Assembly: GCA_002118135.1 (NCBI GenBank)
Contig: BDIU01000214.1
Span: 62,001-126,000, forward strand
Length of the DNA: 64,000 bases
Direction of reading: 5' to 3'
DNA from: Trebouxia sp. TZW2008
Taxonomy: Eukaryota; Chlorophyta; Trebouxiophyceae; Trebouxiales; Trebouxiaceae
This document shows positions 21,801 through 35,744 of this stretch, piece by piece (position 1 is the stretch's first letter; every line of letters begins with the position of its first letter). The notes beneath the pieces were generated by a model that saw nothing but the letters and a program-made list of their open reading frames with translations, was not told the origin of the DNA and ran no database searches. The position numbers and the translations under genes were made by a program.

Positions 21801-24800
21801 CTTAACGTCCATGCCCTGGGCTGTTCCTGCCATGGCCCTGGCAAAAGACTGTAGCTGCAGTAGACGCTGTGCAGAAGCCTGAGGCTCAAGCAGTGCTGAA
21901 TCACTGCTGTCTGGCTGTGCGATGACGTGTCTGAAGCCCAGCTCCAACAGCTTGAGGCAGAAAGCCACATGCATTGGCCTTTGACCCTGCACGCAGTACA
22001 GTAAATCTGGTAAGTCATGTGAACAGGTCCTTTTAACAGGTCAAGTTACACTGGTGAGTCAAGTTGAACAGTGCCGCATCTGCAATCAAGTACGTCACGT
22101 GCAACAATGCCGTGAGTCAAGTCACACTGGCAAGTCATGTGCAACAGTGCCCCAGTTGCCAGTCAAATTCATGAGGGGTAATGCTGTCTATAGCAGGCAA
22201 CAGAAGCAGCAAAGCAGTTCAGTCACACACAAACATGAGTGTTTACCTTTGCTAGGCAGCGAAAGCAGCACAGCAGCTCATGATCAGCAACGAACATGCA
22301 GTGCTTGTTCCTATTGGTGTCAGATGTCAAAGAACAGGCTGATCAAAGAATGACTTGAAGGTGTAGTCGAGGACACCAGATGACACACAAGACTGCACAC
22401 AATGACTTCTGCACAGACTGCAATGCCGACTTGCACTTGAACCACAGCATCCCATGCAAGCGCATCAGCCCAAGAGTTCTGCTTGTAGATGCATTGCTGG
22501 TGCAATGCCTCTGTGCTTTGAACCTAAGCATACGCGCCTGAAATGGGATGTTGAACCCATGGCCGCAAGGGGAAATCGCAACGTTGACAGCAGCAGTCAA
22601 CCAGTAGCAATATGTGCTTGCTCTCATCAGGACCAAACACAACAAGAAACATCACCTGCAGCTCAGGCCAGGTGACCACAAGCGGCCGATGCACAGTCTC
22701 ATACGGCTCCACCATCAGTTCAGAGCAAAACCATTTCTGGTCCACTGCATGTGGCACGCAAGCTTGCAAACAATCTGAGTTGTCAAATGGTTAAGGATCT
22801 CACCTGAAGCTCAGGCCATGTGACTACAAGCAGCCGGCGCACAGTCTCATACGGTTCCACCATCAGCTCAGGAAATACTTGCTTCACCACAACCACAATG
22901 CTGCCGGTGGAGTGCTGCCAGCTCAACAGCAGGTTGTGCACATACACAAAGTGCATGTCCCACTTGGGGCTATTGTATCTGAGGGCTAGGGCAAGGGCCT
23001 GCTGGAAAACGGCCTGCCCCTGGGTGATGTCCTCTGCCTGGCCTGCTTCAGCCGCTAGCTGGGTCAACTGCTCAGCTCTGAAGGTGGTGCTTTCTGCTGA
23101 AGTGCCTGCAAGCACCAGCAGTGTCAGTGATATGTGCTGCATGCTGTGAAAGGAAGCAATCTGAAGTAGCATGTGAGTATGCGGAGTAGCATATCATTTG
23201 GACTAGCTACTTGGTAGCTCTTTGTGTCTCACAAGGTCTGCAGGGGCCTGCAGAATATGAACATCAAGGCACATGTCGATGTACATGTCAATGCACATGC
23301 TGACGCACAAGCCAATGCACATGTTGATACACATGTCAATGCAGATGCAGGCAATGGCAGTATGCATACAAGTGACTGAGGGAACAGCAAAAGACTAGCC
23401 TGTAAACTTCTGCAGATCAGTGCCTAGGAAGACCGGGGGGGGAAGAGGGGCACAGGACAGCCATCAGTGCGGGGGCAGAGGCTAAAGGCGGGGATAAGGG
23501 GGTTGGAGGGAGAGGATATCTGACCTCTGAACTTTTCCAGATCAGTGCCAAAGCGGGTGGGGGGAAGATGGAAGAATGTTCAGTCCATGGGAGGCAGGCA
23601 GCATAAGGGGGGAAGTGACCTGTGAGCTGTGAATTTCTACAAGTCAATGTCAGGAAAAGGGCTCAAAGATGCACAGGATGTTAGTGCAGGTGACAAGCGG
23701 GGCCACAGGGGGAAGAGTCAACTCACCTGTGAATTTCTGCAGATCAATGGCAGGCAGGGCCTCCTTGATTTGCAGCTCATCCTTCTGATTATCCAGCTGC
23801 TGTCCAAACTTCTGGCACCATTCTTGCGCCACTTGCATCACAGGCGTCAACTCCTCTCTAGGCAGCTGCTTGCACCGGCCAGCAAGCTCCTGAGAATCAG
23901 CACCCCAGAGGCTTCGCACATACTGTGCGTGTTCCTCGTTTGTGCGCTCACTTGGCTGAGCAACGAGCACCTGTACCAAAACCAGGCAAACAGTCAGTGG
24001 CTGACGTGCTAGTATTTAGAGGCGTAGACATGCTATCGAAATGCAATTGATGCATTCCGCAGCTTGAACATTTGGGGAACAAGCCTGAAATGCTCTGCAA
24101 GCCTGCCCATACTCAGCATACTGTACTGCAATGGTGACGCCTGTCAGCAAGGTGTCATGCTGTACAAAAGGCACTTGAGCAGCTAATCCTGATGCTATGC
24201 AAGTGCTTGGGCTGTATCACTCAATTCACTGGACCATAATCTGTATGACAAATGTACAAGCTTCTGAGCTCAAACTCAGGCAACAAAAACGGCCATTACC
24301 GGCGATTGCGGTAGGCTAGGATAACTAACCTTGAGGGCTGTTGCATGGATGCCCATCAGGAGGGCTCTCTGGGCATGCTCAGGGCTAAGGGCATTCTCCA
24401 CCATGCCCTGCAGCAGGGGCCAGGCCCCCTCGGCCATGGTCATCAGAGCAGTCACTCCCAGCTGCACAACACAACAAACTCAGCTGTACTCAACAGACTG
24501 GTTGAGATGTCGGGGCCTTGTTCTGCTTTCGTGGGTGCTAATACGCGTTGATTAGGCTAAGTTAGCAAAAGCCAACAGTGGCCAACCGTGAGCAGAGAAG
24601 TTGGTGCATACATGAGCTCAGGCAATGCTGCATTGCTCTTTGACAGGCTGCCTTGCTTGAACTTGTTGTTGCTGCACGCCAAGCACCTGTTTGGGCGCCT
24701 GTAGAAGCAAATGTCAATGACTTCTGCTGACTTTGACACATGCCCCAATGCCAGGCTTGAAAATCAACCTCTCTGCACAAGCCTATTGCGCAGTGAGCAT

Positions 24801-27800
24801 GGCTCAGTGAGGTTCCCATGTTATCTAAGCAGCTTGCTGAATACCTAAGAAGGTGTTACAGTGATTTCTCTTTGTAAGGACACTCAATGTAAGGACATTC
24901 TCAATGTAGGCACAAGGCGACTGGGAACCAATCACTGCATTCCGTCTGCAGTAGTATCTCTCTTTGTAAGAACAACTGATATAAGGACATTTGTCTTGAT
25001 GACCAAAGCAGTCTTTACAGAGAGAGGTCACTGTACCTGCTCTTCCCCAAAGCCAGCCAAGGGCTTTCCGTCAGAAGAGAGGGGCAAGGGGCTGTCGACA
25101 GCCTGCCGAAGGGTGGCCTCCAGCAGGGCCTCTGCAGTGGGCTCCCCTCCTCGAGCTGGGCCCCAGTAGGGGGGTGAAGAGAGCTCAGTCATGGTGGGAT
25201 CCTGGGATTGGGCGTGCTGATGGCACCAGTTGATGTGTCTCTGGTGGGCCAGGATTTTCAGCAACTACACAGCAATGCAACCCACATCAGCGCAGAATGG
25301 GACTGACATCCAACTTAAGATGTTTGTGCATTCTCACAGTGCTGAACGTTGCATCAGCTCTGACAGCCCAACATGCATCTTGACAACTTTGAACAACCTT
25401 TTACAGCACTGCAGCCATATGAGCTGTTTTCATCAATGTTCTGGAGATGATTGCATGATGCAGAGTTCTCCACACAGTGCCTGCATCTGTAAGCTCAGCA
25501 GCTGTTCTGCGATAGCCATCGTCAACAGCCGATGACATGTGCATCCCCAGTCTGCACACACATATTTGATCTGTGTACAGGCATGCAAAAAAACTTGGCA
25601 GAGTTGCGTGATGCGCATCTGCGCTGACCGCAACACAACTTGCCACAACGTCATCTTCAATGACTCCCATTCTAACAAATGCAGTGTATCAATGTCTGCC
25701 CCACGCAACACTGTGTCCCATCATGCTGCTTCAAAACAAACGCAGCAAGACAGCCTGTCTCATCCGCTTGTCCCCGAGCAAAGCACGCAGCAAAGCTCAG
25801 CAGCTTGTGTGCATTTCCAAACTGCCCACACTGTCACCAGCAGCCTTCATCACAGCAGCACAAAAGGCTCCCACAAAGCAGACAGGGCAAGATGGTCTCA
25901 CCCGCTTGCCCCGAGCAAAGCACGCAGCAAAGCTCAGCAGCTTGGTGTGTGTTTCCAAGTTCCCCACACTGTCGCCACCAGCCTTCATGACAGCAGCGCA
26001 CAGCCGCCAACTCGGCACATACTCCCGCTTGATCAGCTGCAAGCATGTCTGTTGGGCAGACGAAAAGTCCCCATGGAACAGAGCAGCATGCCCTAGGCAC
26101 ATCATGACCTCATTCGACCTGCCTTGCAAGCCTAGTAGGCCTGCCAGGTGCTTGACAGCTGCCTGCTTGGTATGGCCCTTGGGGCTCTTTTCCAGAGCTG
26201 CCTTCAGCAGGTCCATCTTGTCCTCCACCTGCATGCATTGTTATGCATTTGTCATGTATTTTCATGAATTTGGGCTTTTCCCACTCGTGATACAGTGTGT
26301 CCGCTTACATTGCACCCATCTGGGCTATGCAGCACAATAAACTTTCCTGAGGTCACTGATGCAGAGTAAAGTAACAAGTCAGCTGAAGTGACTGACTAAC
26401 TGATTGCCTCAGGCTTTTGGGCTCTGTCTACTCATGCTACACACATCTGACATACTGACACCATCAACTGTTTCCATTTAGCGTCCTTTCAGAGACCCAA
26501 CAGGGGGCCACAGGACACAATTATAACTCTACTAGAGACACAAGGTAGGGCTATACAGACTGTCTGTACTGCAGCTGATTATCACAAAGTTAAATCAAAT
26601 TTACAGACCAAGTTCCTCAAGACTTGCCACATACATGCGTCCAACAGGTCATCAGAAGGACAGACACAGCTGCACAGCAAACGTGTAGATGTCCATGTTT
26701 CTGCCATATCCAACTCTGGTGCCCCAATGCGGCAGACATGGGTGTAGTCACGGGGCAGCAGGTCAAGGCCATAATCCTGCAGCTCCTGGAGGGCTTCCAG
26801 GCACAGCCCCTGCTGGCGAACTTCTTCATCATGGGGCAGGAGGCTAAGGGTTATGTTGCACTGACACAGACTTTGACAGGTAATGCAGCACACCTGGGTG
26901 TAGTCACAGGGCAGCAGGTGAAGGCCATAGTCCTGCAACTCCTGTAAGGCTTCCAGGCACAGACCCTGCTGGCGCACTTCTTCATCATGGGGCAGAAGGC
27001 TGAGGGCCACCTGACCCAGCCCGATCTCCTCTGCCTCTAGGCTGCTGGCTGTCTGGAAGAAGAAGTTTGCTGCTTCCAGCACCACCTCCCTTGCAACCTC
27101 ACTTGGCAACGCCTGCCCACCTGAACAAGAAATCATTCGATCCATTCACGTGATGCAAAATGCATGCTAGACAGGCTGAGCAGGCCCAGCTAGGTATGCA
27201 CTGGAGCATATCTGACCTTAGAGGAAGTGCGTGGCCAGATTGGGCTAGGCGCAACACAGCAGCGTAAGCACAGTGAGAGTTTGACATTGATAGATCGGCT
27301 GGGCGACCTGTGTCTAATGATGGACAAACCTTTGAGCTATGAGGCACTGCTTGCTTATTGCAATAGAAACACCTCCGACCTATGAGGTACTGCTTGACCA
27401 GATTGACTTGGGCACAGGTCAGCAGAGTCAGCATGGTGAGACACTGTTACAGCAAACTCTCAGTATAACGACTGCATTGGGTACCAAAATGTCCTTACAT
27501 TGAATGTCCTTACTCAGAAGGACCACTGTAGTCAGAATGCAGTGCTAAGTTCCAGTTGCATTGTGCGTACATCATAATGTACTTTTATTGAGGGTCCTTA
27601 TATCAAAAATTACTGGAATGTGAACACTGTCTGAAAGAGGCATGTCTGACCTGTGAGGTACTGCTTGGCCAGATTGAATCTTGCGCAGCGTAGCAGGGTG
27701 AGGCACAGCTGAGATTCAACATCCTGTTCACTGAGGCTGGGCAGGCCTGCCGCCACAGCCTCCCGTACCTCTTCACCCACCTCCATCCACCTGCATCCAG

Positions 27801-30800
27801 TCACACTGTTTAACATCCCACACTGTGCCTTGGAGAGGTGACTAATGCTGACATTGTGAACAGCAACATCAGGCCATGCACCACAAACTGTACCTATATT
27901 GTGGAAAAGGGAGACTGTCGCCTTCAATCTGAATGACAAAGCGCAGCCAAGGAGACAGTTGATTGCTCCAGCAGGTAACTAGCTGGGCCTGTTGAGCCTG
28001 TCTAGCACAAGCTTGGATGAATGAATGTGCAGCCAGGTGTGTTGATTGTCCTCATTGATTGTGTTCATTGTGTTCTTTGTCAATCCATACATGGTCTGTC
28101 ATACCTGAGCTCAGAGAGAGGCTGCTCAGCATCTGCCAGCTGCTGCAGCAGCAGCTCAAGCAGCTGCTTGGCAGCTGCCGGGCTGGCTGCCCTCAGCCCG
28201 GGTAGGCTGATGTCCAACCCTAGGGCCCCTAGCAGCTGTCCTGCCCTGCACTGCCCCTCAGCCTGCACACACAGTCAACCAGCTTCAGACCCTGGAGTCC
28301 GCAGATTATGCTTAGTCATCAGCTTCAGACCCTGGAGTTGGGAAGCTGATGTCCAATACCAAGGCCCCAGCAGCTGCCCTGCCCTGCACTGCCCCACAGC
28401 TTGCACAAACCACATGCTGATGTCATCAGCTTCATGCCCTGCTGTTGGGTTCTGACCGTTGTTCCAGGGTTGCTGCTGCTCACCGAGGCTCCTGTTGTGA
28501 CGCCTGACGGCAAAGGCGTTTCCTGTTCTGTTGCTTCCTTATGAAGCCTTGTGAACAGTGACAAACCCTAGGCACAGTTGAGCAAAGATTGCATTCAACC
28601 CAATCTAACAAATGCACTCGCTCAGTCACCCTTGGCATGATGCTAGCATTTTCTTGATTGCCTAGATGATAACATACCATCTTTGTGGTCACTACTTGTT
28701 GCATCTAAGATCATGCATCAGCAAGCATGTGCAAGACATTTGAACAACACACCAACACGTCACAGGGCTTAAAGCCACACATCATGCAGCTGCAGTTAGG
28801 TATGCATGGGCATTGCTGGGTGCATCACATGCTTTTGTACTGTCTGCCAGACTATATATACATATGTACATGCTATGTAGTGGTACAATAACTTTTCGTT
28901 GTAAGCGCATGCTTGGCATTGGGATGACGCAACTGGAAGCCGACCACTGCGTTTTGACTGACATTGCACCCATGAGTAATGACAATTTGATGTATGGACA
29001 ATTTTCTTGGGAACCAAAGCAGACATTTTAAGATGGCCACTGCAGCATGTATGCACTATGAAGCAGCAGTATGGAAGGTTATGTATGCTATCAACTTGCG
29101 GCACCTGAGCAAGCTGGTCAACCAGGTCTTGCTGGTTGGGCACAGTGATCGTGATTGTAAGCATAACAGAAATGGGTGGTGAAAATGATATTAACAACCA
29201 ACTGAAGACAACAACAATGAACACTGACAGACACTGACAGCTTTACCTGACTGAGCTGGTCAACCAGGTGTTGCTGGCTGGGGTGCAGGGGGCTCCCCTC
29301 CTGAAGGGCCGCCAGCCCCCCCTGCAGAATGAGCAGCAGGGGTCCCCACTGATGAGGCACCCGGCATGCACACACACATGCCAGCGCACACTCTGCCAGA
29401 TCTGCTCTGCTGGCAAACACCTGCATGTTGTCAAAGAATATGACTAGACACGACACTTGACACAAAGGTTTTTGGACAGATACATTGTTAACACATTGTA
29501 ATTGACAATTAATTTGGCCAGAAGCCCAGGCAAGATCATGCATAATGATGCATTGATTGCTGCTGCAGAGTGCATGCTGCTGCACATGGATTCAGCTGCT
29601 GACAAACCAAAAGGACCCACCTGTTTCTGCAGGCGTAGGCGCTCAAAGAGGTGCACAGCCCAAGCCAGATGTCGCTTGCCATCCTCCCGTATGAGGCTGA
29701 CTAACAGCTCATAACGCTGCTCAGCAGGCAGGGTAGCACTGATCAGCTTAGCCACCCGCTGTGCTGTTGAGGCTGCTGCATCTGCATGCAGCTCTCCCCC
29801 AGGTATCAGCAGCAGCACCTGGTCATGGGATGACAGCTGCCTGAAGTCCTTGAGGCTTAGGCCCCAAGCCTCCCCGTCCATTGCCCCCTCTGCACAGTAC
29901 CCCCACACTGCTCAGCAAGGACCAGTGCATGTAGTGTGACATAATGACTATAAACAGCTGAAGCCTGACTGTGTGGTGGCAGCTGCTTGAAGTCCCTCGG
30001 ACTTGACCCCGAAAGCTGCCTGTCCATGGTCCCTTGTGCAAAGTAGACTGTATGTCATGAGGTCCTGCCATCCTGTGATGCCATCAGTCAAGCAAAGGCC
30101 AGGGGTGCATGACAGCAGTTGGGAGTGTGCAATGATCAGGCACAAGCACATACCAGATCAAGCAGCACAGGCAAGGCATGATGCCAATTAAGCAAAGGAG
30201 CCAGGCTCCATGGGATGTGCAATCATTAGGCACAAGCATGTACAATAGTGAAGAGCACGTGGCATGAACAAGAACCAAAGGCACAAAACGTGAGCATCTA
30301 TGGAGGGCACAAGCATGGACACAAAGCACGAATACGAACAATAGGTTCAAGGCATGGACAACAGTATCACGCACAAGGCATGGACAACAATGGGCACAAG
30401 GTATGGAACAGGAAAAGAGGCACAGGTGAAGCATGACACCTTGAAGACCCTCCTGTAAGCTGGCCACCGTAGACAGCTGACTAATCAACGTGTCCTGAGG
30501 GCACATGCCTTGGGCCAGGCGCAGGAGGCGCAGGGCTGTGTGCAGCTGCCCTGTCCTGTGCTCTACTTCTTCAGCCCTTTTGGTCAACCAGCTGGCCACC
30601 TGCAGCAATGCGACACATGACGTCACATACTGCATGCCGATGCAGGTCACATCAAATTGTGATCATCACATGATATGTGCTTGCAGCTGTAGAATGACGA
30701 ACTGGGAAGGCTAGAGCTGCTGAATGTCTGACACATAAGCTGTGCCTTGATTGTCCAAGCCCTTCCAGTCAGCCGCCAGCCCAGCTTCCAGTCTTATGCC

Positions 30801-33800
30801 AGTGCTTGACAAGATCGAACAGAGAGATAATCCTGCATGCAATTACCCTGTCACATGCTCAGCACCCCCAGGCTCTGTCTGTCACAAAACAGCATGGCAA
30901 AGCAGCTGAGTCAACATCATCTGCTATTGATCTGGTTGATGTGCCATGCCACAAAACACATCATCTTGCAATGCAAATGCTTGTCAGCAGGAAGCAAAAG
31001 ATTGTGAAGGCCAGCACGCTACAGCAGCAGGCTCGCCAGTCTCATGACACGATCTGCAATCTGAATGCGTTGACACACATACATACCTAACAGCGCATGC
31101 TAAATGACCTTGCTAGATTTGTACAGTCACCAGCGACTGTCTTTGAGCAATTCTAGTCTGTACACATGCTGAACTGAAATGCATTTGGATAGCTTGGCAC
31201 ACCACAGGACGATCTTGATATCATGTGTGCGGCACATGCGCTCAGCACAAGGTGCTCTCTTCGCTGCACTTTGTATTGCATGTGGTGCAAGATAGCTCCT
31301 GCTTCACGTTGAGCATGCAACCTGAGAGAAAAAGTCAGAGGCAAGCTTTGCTACATGCACGTCTCAGGCTGATGCATCCAGCACGGCCTGCCTATATCTG
31401 TGTCGGCCAAAAGTGGCAACGACTCGCTTTCCAAAAGACAAGCTCAATGGCATATAGAATATGAGTCAATATTGTAGCGAAATCAAATTGCCTGAAACAA
31501 CATGACTTGAACCTGCATATGAAACCTTGCTTCTGTGATAGCTGTTGAGACTTTTGTTCTGTAAACAGCAGATACACACTTGTACGCGTGAGAATCTCAG
31601 GCAGAGGCCAGAAGGGGGGCAGGGGCGGCGGGGTGTGCAGGCATCATTGAGAGGGGAGGAGTGGGGAGGGCTACCTCCTGGGGTGAGGGTGGGGTGCACT
31701 GGTGCTGAGTACTGGCCAGATGCTCAGTGGCACACGTGGCAGCGGGGCACTCGGAAGCACAGGCCAGGGTGGCCATGCTGTCAGTCTCACTCCAGTCAGC
31801 TGGCCGATGTTGTACAGCAGCCTCAGCATGCTGTTCAAACTTTGCCACCTGCATTCACCAGATCCTTGGGGAAAATCTGCCATGTTCAAAGTTTGCTTAT
31901 TGGGAAATGCTGCTGAGGTGCGCCTTTGAAGGCAGCAGCTGAGGCTGATGCTTGTGCCAATCAAGGTGCTGCCGGATCAAGACAACTGATGGTCATGCCT
32001 CAAAGCATGCTTGATGATTCATGCTGCACATGCGTTCATGGATTGCACTGCACTCAGCTCTTGCTTGCATAGATTGCATCATTGATGCCAGCGAGGCTAC
32101 CACCATGTGTGACATGCATTTTGCTTGAGCACTCCGCAGAAGGTCACACCACTCACATCATGTGATGCATGCACACCAGCTGCCAAATAGAACACCACGC
32201 ATCCCAGCATGGGCAGCTCTCAAGAACAAGTCTCAGACTGCAACAAGCTAATGCTCAAGCGGACTCCATGGAGGAACACTGAACAGCTCACGCGGGGCAG
32301 CATATGAGCTCGCAGGCTCAGTCTCTGGCAGGCACGCAAGCTCATGCAGGAGTGGATGGATTGTAAGGCAGTTACGGGGTGAGCCATACCAACTTGAGCA
32401 AGGTTGCATGTGAGTCTGCAGGCTCAGTCTTCGGCAGGCAGGTCAGCTGATGCACAAGCGTAATGATTTGAAGGCGTCTATAGGGCAAGCGGTATCAGGT
32501 CCAGCACACAGTAATGGGGCCGCACCAGCTCAAGCAAAGTGGCATATGAGTCAGCAGGCTCAGTCTCTGGCACGCAGGCCATCAGGGGTAGCAGCCCAGG
32601 AATGAGGCGATGAGGGTGACGCTCACAAAGCAGCACCACTTTGTCAATGAAGCCATGCCCGGCAGCCGCCATGGCAGCTTCCTCAAGGCTGTGCCGCCTG
32701 AACTCTGAGTATGACATCTTGTCAAACCTACAGAGTAGGATGGGTTGATGTGCTGATACTCCTTTTGAGGAAGCAGTATTGGCAGCAAGCAGCAAGCAGC
32801 AATCAACAAAGCAGCATGAACTGGACCTTCACTGACCAGAAACCATCAATAATTGCTTGCCCAGACCCGCCTGCCTGTAGATGTAGGTCAGTCTGCGTGT
32901 CCTTTGTTAAACCAAAAGCAACTGTAGCTATGGCAGGACAGGACAGAATGGATGCACAGGTGTGCACACAGACATCCGTTCATTCATTCATTATAAATGT
33001 GGGCTAGGCAGGCTCAGCAGGCCCAACTAGGTACGTACAGAAGCAATCCACTGTCTCCAACCAAACAGACACATCAGACAAAATCTGACCTGCCAGTAAG
33101 AGCCATGAAGGTCTCCAAAGCATCCAGCTGCTCAAGCATAGCGACGCGCTGCAGCAGCCACCAGGAAGCTCTTGAGAAGCCGCTGTTGTCATCAGTTGCA
33201 GCCCCAGCTTCCAGGTCAGACGGCTGACAGTGGTGGGCAGTTACATCCAAAGCGTACTGCAGCAGCTGCTGTTGAGCAGCGTAGTCAGTGGTGACATGAC
33301 TAAGGCATTGCTGCGCGACCCAGGGCTGATCCTGGATGTGCCCCAGAATGCCGGGGATGCCCTGATCGTCTAAACCTTCAGCTAGCCACTGCGACCTGCA
33401 TAATTGCACATGACAACAATCAGCCACTTGAACAACAGCAAGGTTCCCCGTATGAAAGAAACTGCCAGCAAACCATTCAGAGACATACATTCTTTGTGAC
33501 ATCAGCAGCAGCAGAAGGAGTCCTACTTGTATATGTCGTCTGGGCTGAGCTGATACTGTTGGGCAAGCTCCACAGCCTTGTCCCATTGTTGTGACTTAAT
33601 CAGGCTGTCCAGCTTCCCTTGTGGGTCCTGCTGAGTCACTTGGATTAGCATCCACCGCTTCATGACCGTTGGCCGCTTCATCTTCCTTTGCCGCCTAGGC
33701 AGGGGCTTTGCAGCTTGGGTGAGGGCGCTTAGTATGTAGAGCCTGCGGGGCCCCCCGTCCAGCCCCTTGCTCGCTACCAGCCTGCTACCTGCAGCAATGG

Positions 33801-35712
33801 TGTGGTACTTCAGTTGCCAATTTCCAGGTGAGATTGGTGTTGCTGCAGCAAAAGGGCTTTGCTGCCAGGGCAGGAGTGTTGCGGCACTTGGGATGTAGAG
33901 CCTGTTGGGGGGGGGGAGGGGGGGGGCGCATCTAGCCCCTTGCTTGCCAGCAGTATGCGACCTGTGCCAGTTGCGCAAGGACGCTTGCTTGTTGGGAACA
34001 CCAGCAGCAGTGGTACAAAAGATACTTGAAACTCTCAAACAAACTCAAATTGCTTCACATTCTAGGTAATCAGGCAATTGTGTGCACGTGACCAGAGCAG
34101 CCCTGCTTTACGGGATGCAGAGCAAGCAAACTTTGCTTGGAGAGGACCACCTGCCTGACAAGGAGTGCTGACCACAAGAACTTGCGTGATCATGCAGCTG
34201 CGTGATCCTGCAATATCCAGTGGTCAGCACTCCATGTCAGCCATGTTTGCAAGCTGCATGATCACATGTAAGGCAGGGCTGCCTGAATTGGACTTTGAAC
34301 TGACCTGGCAGTAAGGCTGAATAATTGATTGACATGATTAGACATATGTGAGGCAGGACTGCTTGATTGAGTATCTTAGCTGAGCTGGCAATAAGGGGTA
34401 GTCACCTACATGCAGCTTTTGCTTTCAAGTGAGACTTGCATGACATGCAAGTCTTCCAGGTGTAGCTGCATTTGAATGACACATGCGAGGCAGACCCTGT
34501 GAATGGAAAGCTAAAGCTGTTTGTGGATGACTACCCTTTACTATCAGCCATCCTGACAGTAAGGGGTAGTCATCCACATACAGCTATCGCTTTCCAAGTG
34601 AGGCTTGCATGATATGCAAGCCTTCCAGGTGTAGCTGCATGTTGCTGCAGCTCAAATGTGAATGACACATGTGAGGCAGCACCCTGTGATTGGAAAGCAA
34701 AAGCTGTATGTGGCGAACTACCCCTTACTATCAGCCGACCTGGTAGTAATGGGTATTCATTGACATACAGCTTTTGCTTTCCTAGCGGGACTTGCACTAA
34801 TGCAAGCCTTCCAGGTGTAGCTGCATGTTGCTGCAGCTCAAATGTGAGTGACACATGTGAGGCAGGGCTGGTTGAACAAGTAAGTAGGTGACCTGGCAGT
34901 AATGGGAAGTCATCCACATACAAAACCTGCTTTCCGGGTGGGACTTGCACGATGTGCAAGCCTTTTGGATGCAGCTACATGTCAATGTAGCTCAACTTGA
35001 ATGACATGGGTGAGGCAGGGCTGGTTGGATAAGTATGTGAGCTGACCTGGCAGCAGCGGAAAGTCCTCTGCATACAGCATTTGCTGTCCACTTGACACTT
35101 GCACAATATGCAAGCCCTCAGGACCCACATATGCCAACTCATCAACACTCCACCACACAGGATTGCTGAGGCAGGTGAGTAAACTGCCTTCTGGACCCAA
35201 GACAGGGGCGCTTGGGGGGTAGACATTGGGAATAGTGAAGTTCGTGATATGGTGTAAGGGATGTAACTGCAGTGCGTCACCAGAGCCCTGAACAAACATC
35301 TATCAGTTGGTAAGGGCAAGGATTGACGACAGGCTGGTGTTGTAGATGCATGGTGCATGCCATTGCTTTGCAACAGACACTATGCATACCGCGGAATGAC
35401 ATCTGATTGCATGCAAACATCTGATGCAGACCTGAGAGGTGCAAGCTTAGTGTGATCCTGATCCACACTCCTACAGTCATGCACAAAGCACAGCAGGCAT
35501 ATCATGGTCACAACATGCATTCAGCAAATGCAGACATGCCTAGAAAGATGCCCATGCATGCAGACATGCCTAGAAAGATGCAGGCAAGGCAGGCAGTCAG
35601 GCAGACATGCCTATGGACATGCCCATGCATGCAGGCAGGCAGGCAGCATGTCATGCTGCAGCTGCTGCGGTGTGTGTTCACAGTACAGAGCCATAAAACA
35701 TGCCTACAGATG

Positions 35713-35744
<32 letters not shown>

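Noticed and set aside
31545..31942. Plus-strand frames over NBAS exon 10
   Set aside because: Antisense shadows of the coding exon; no homology.
34300..35060. CRISPR or transposon array
   Set aside because: Units match the adjacent NBAS exon end, so exon-edge duplication explains them.
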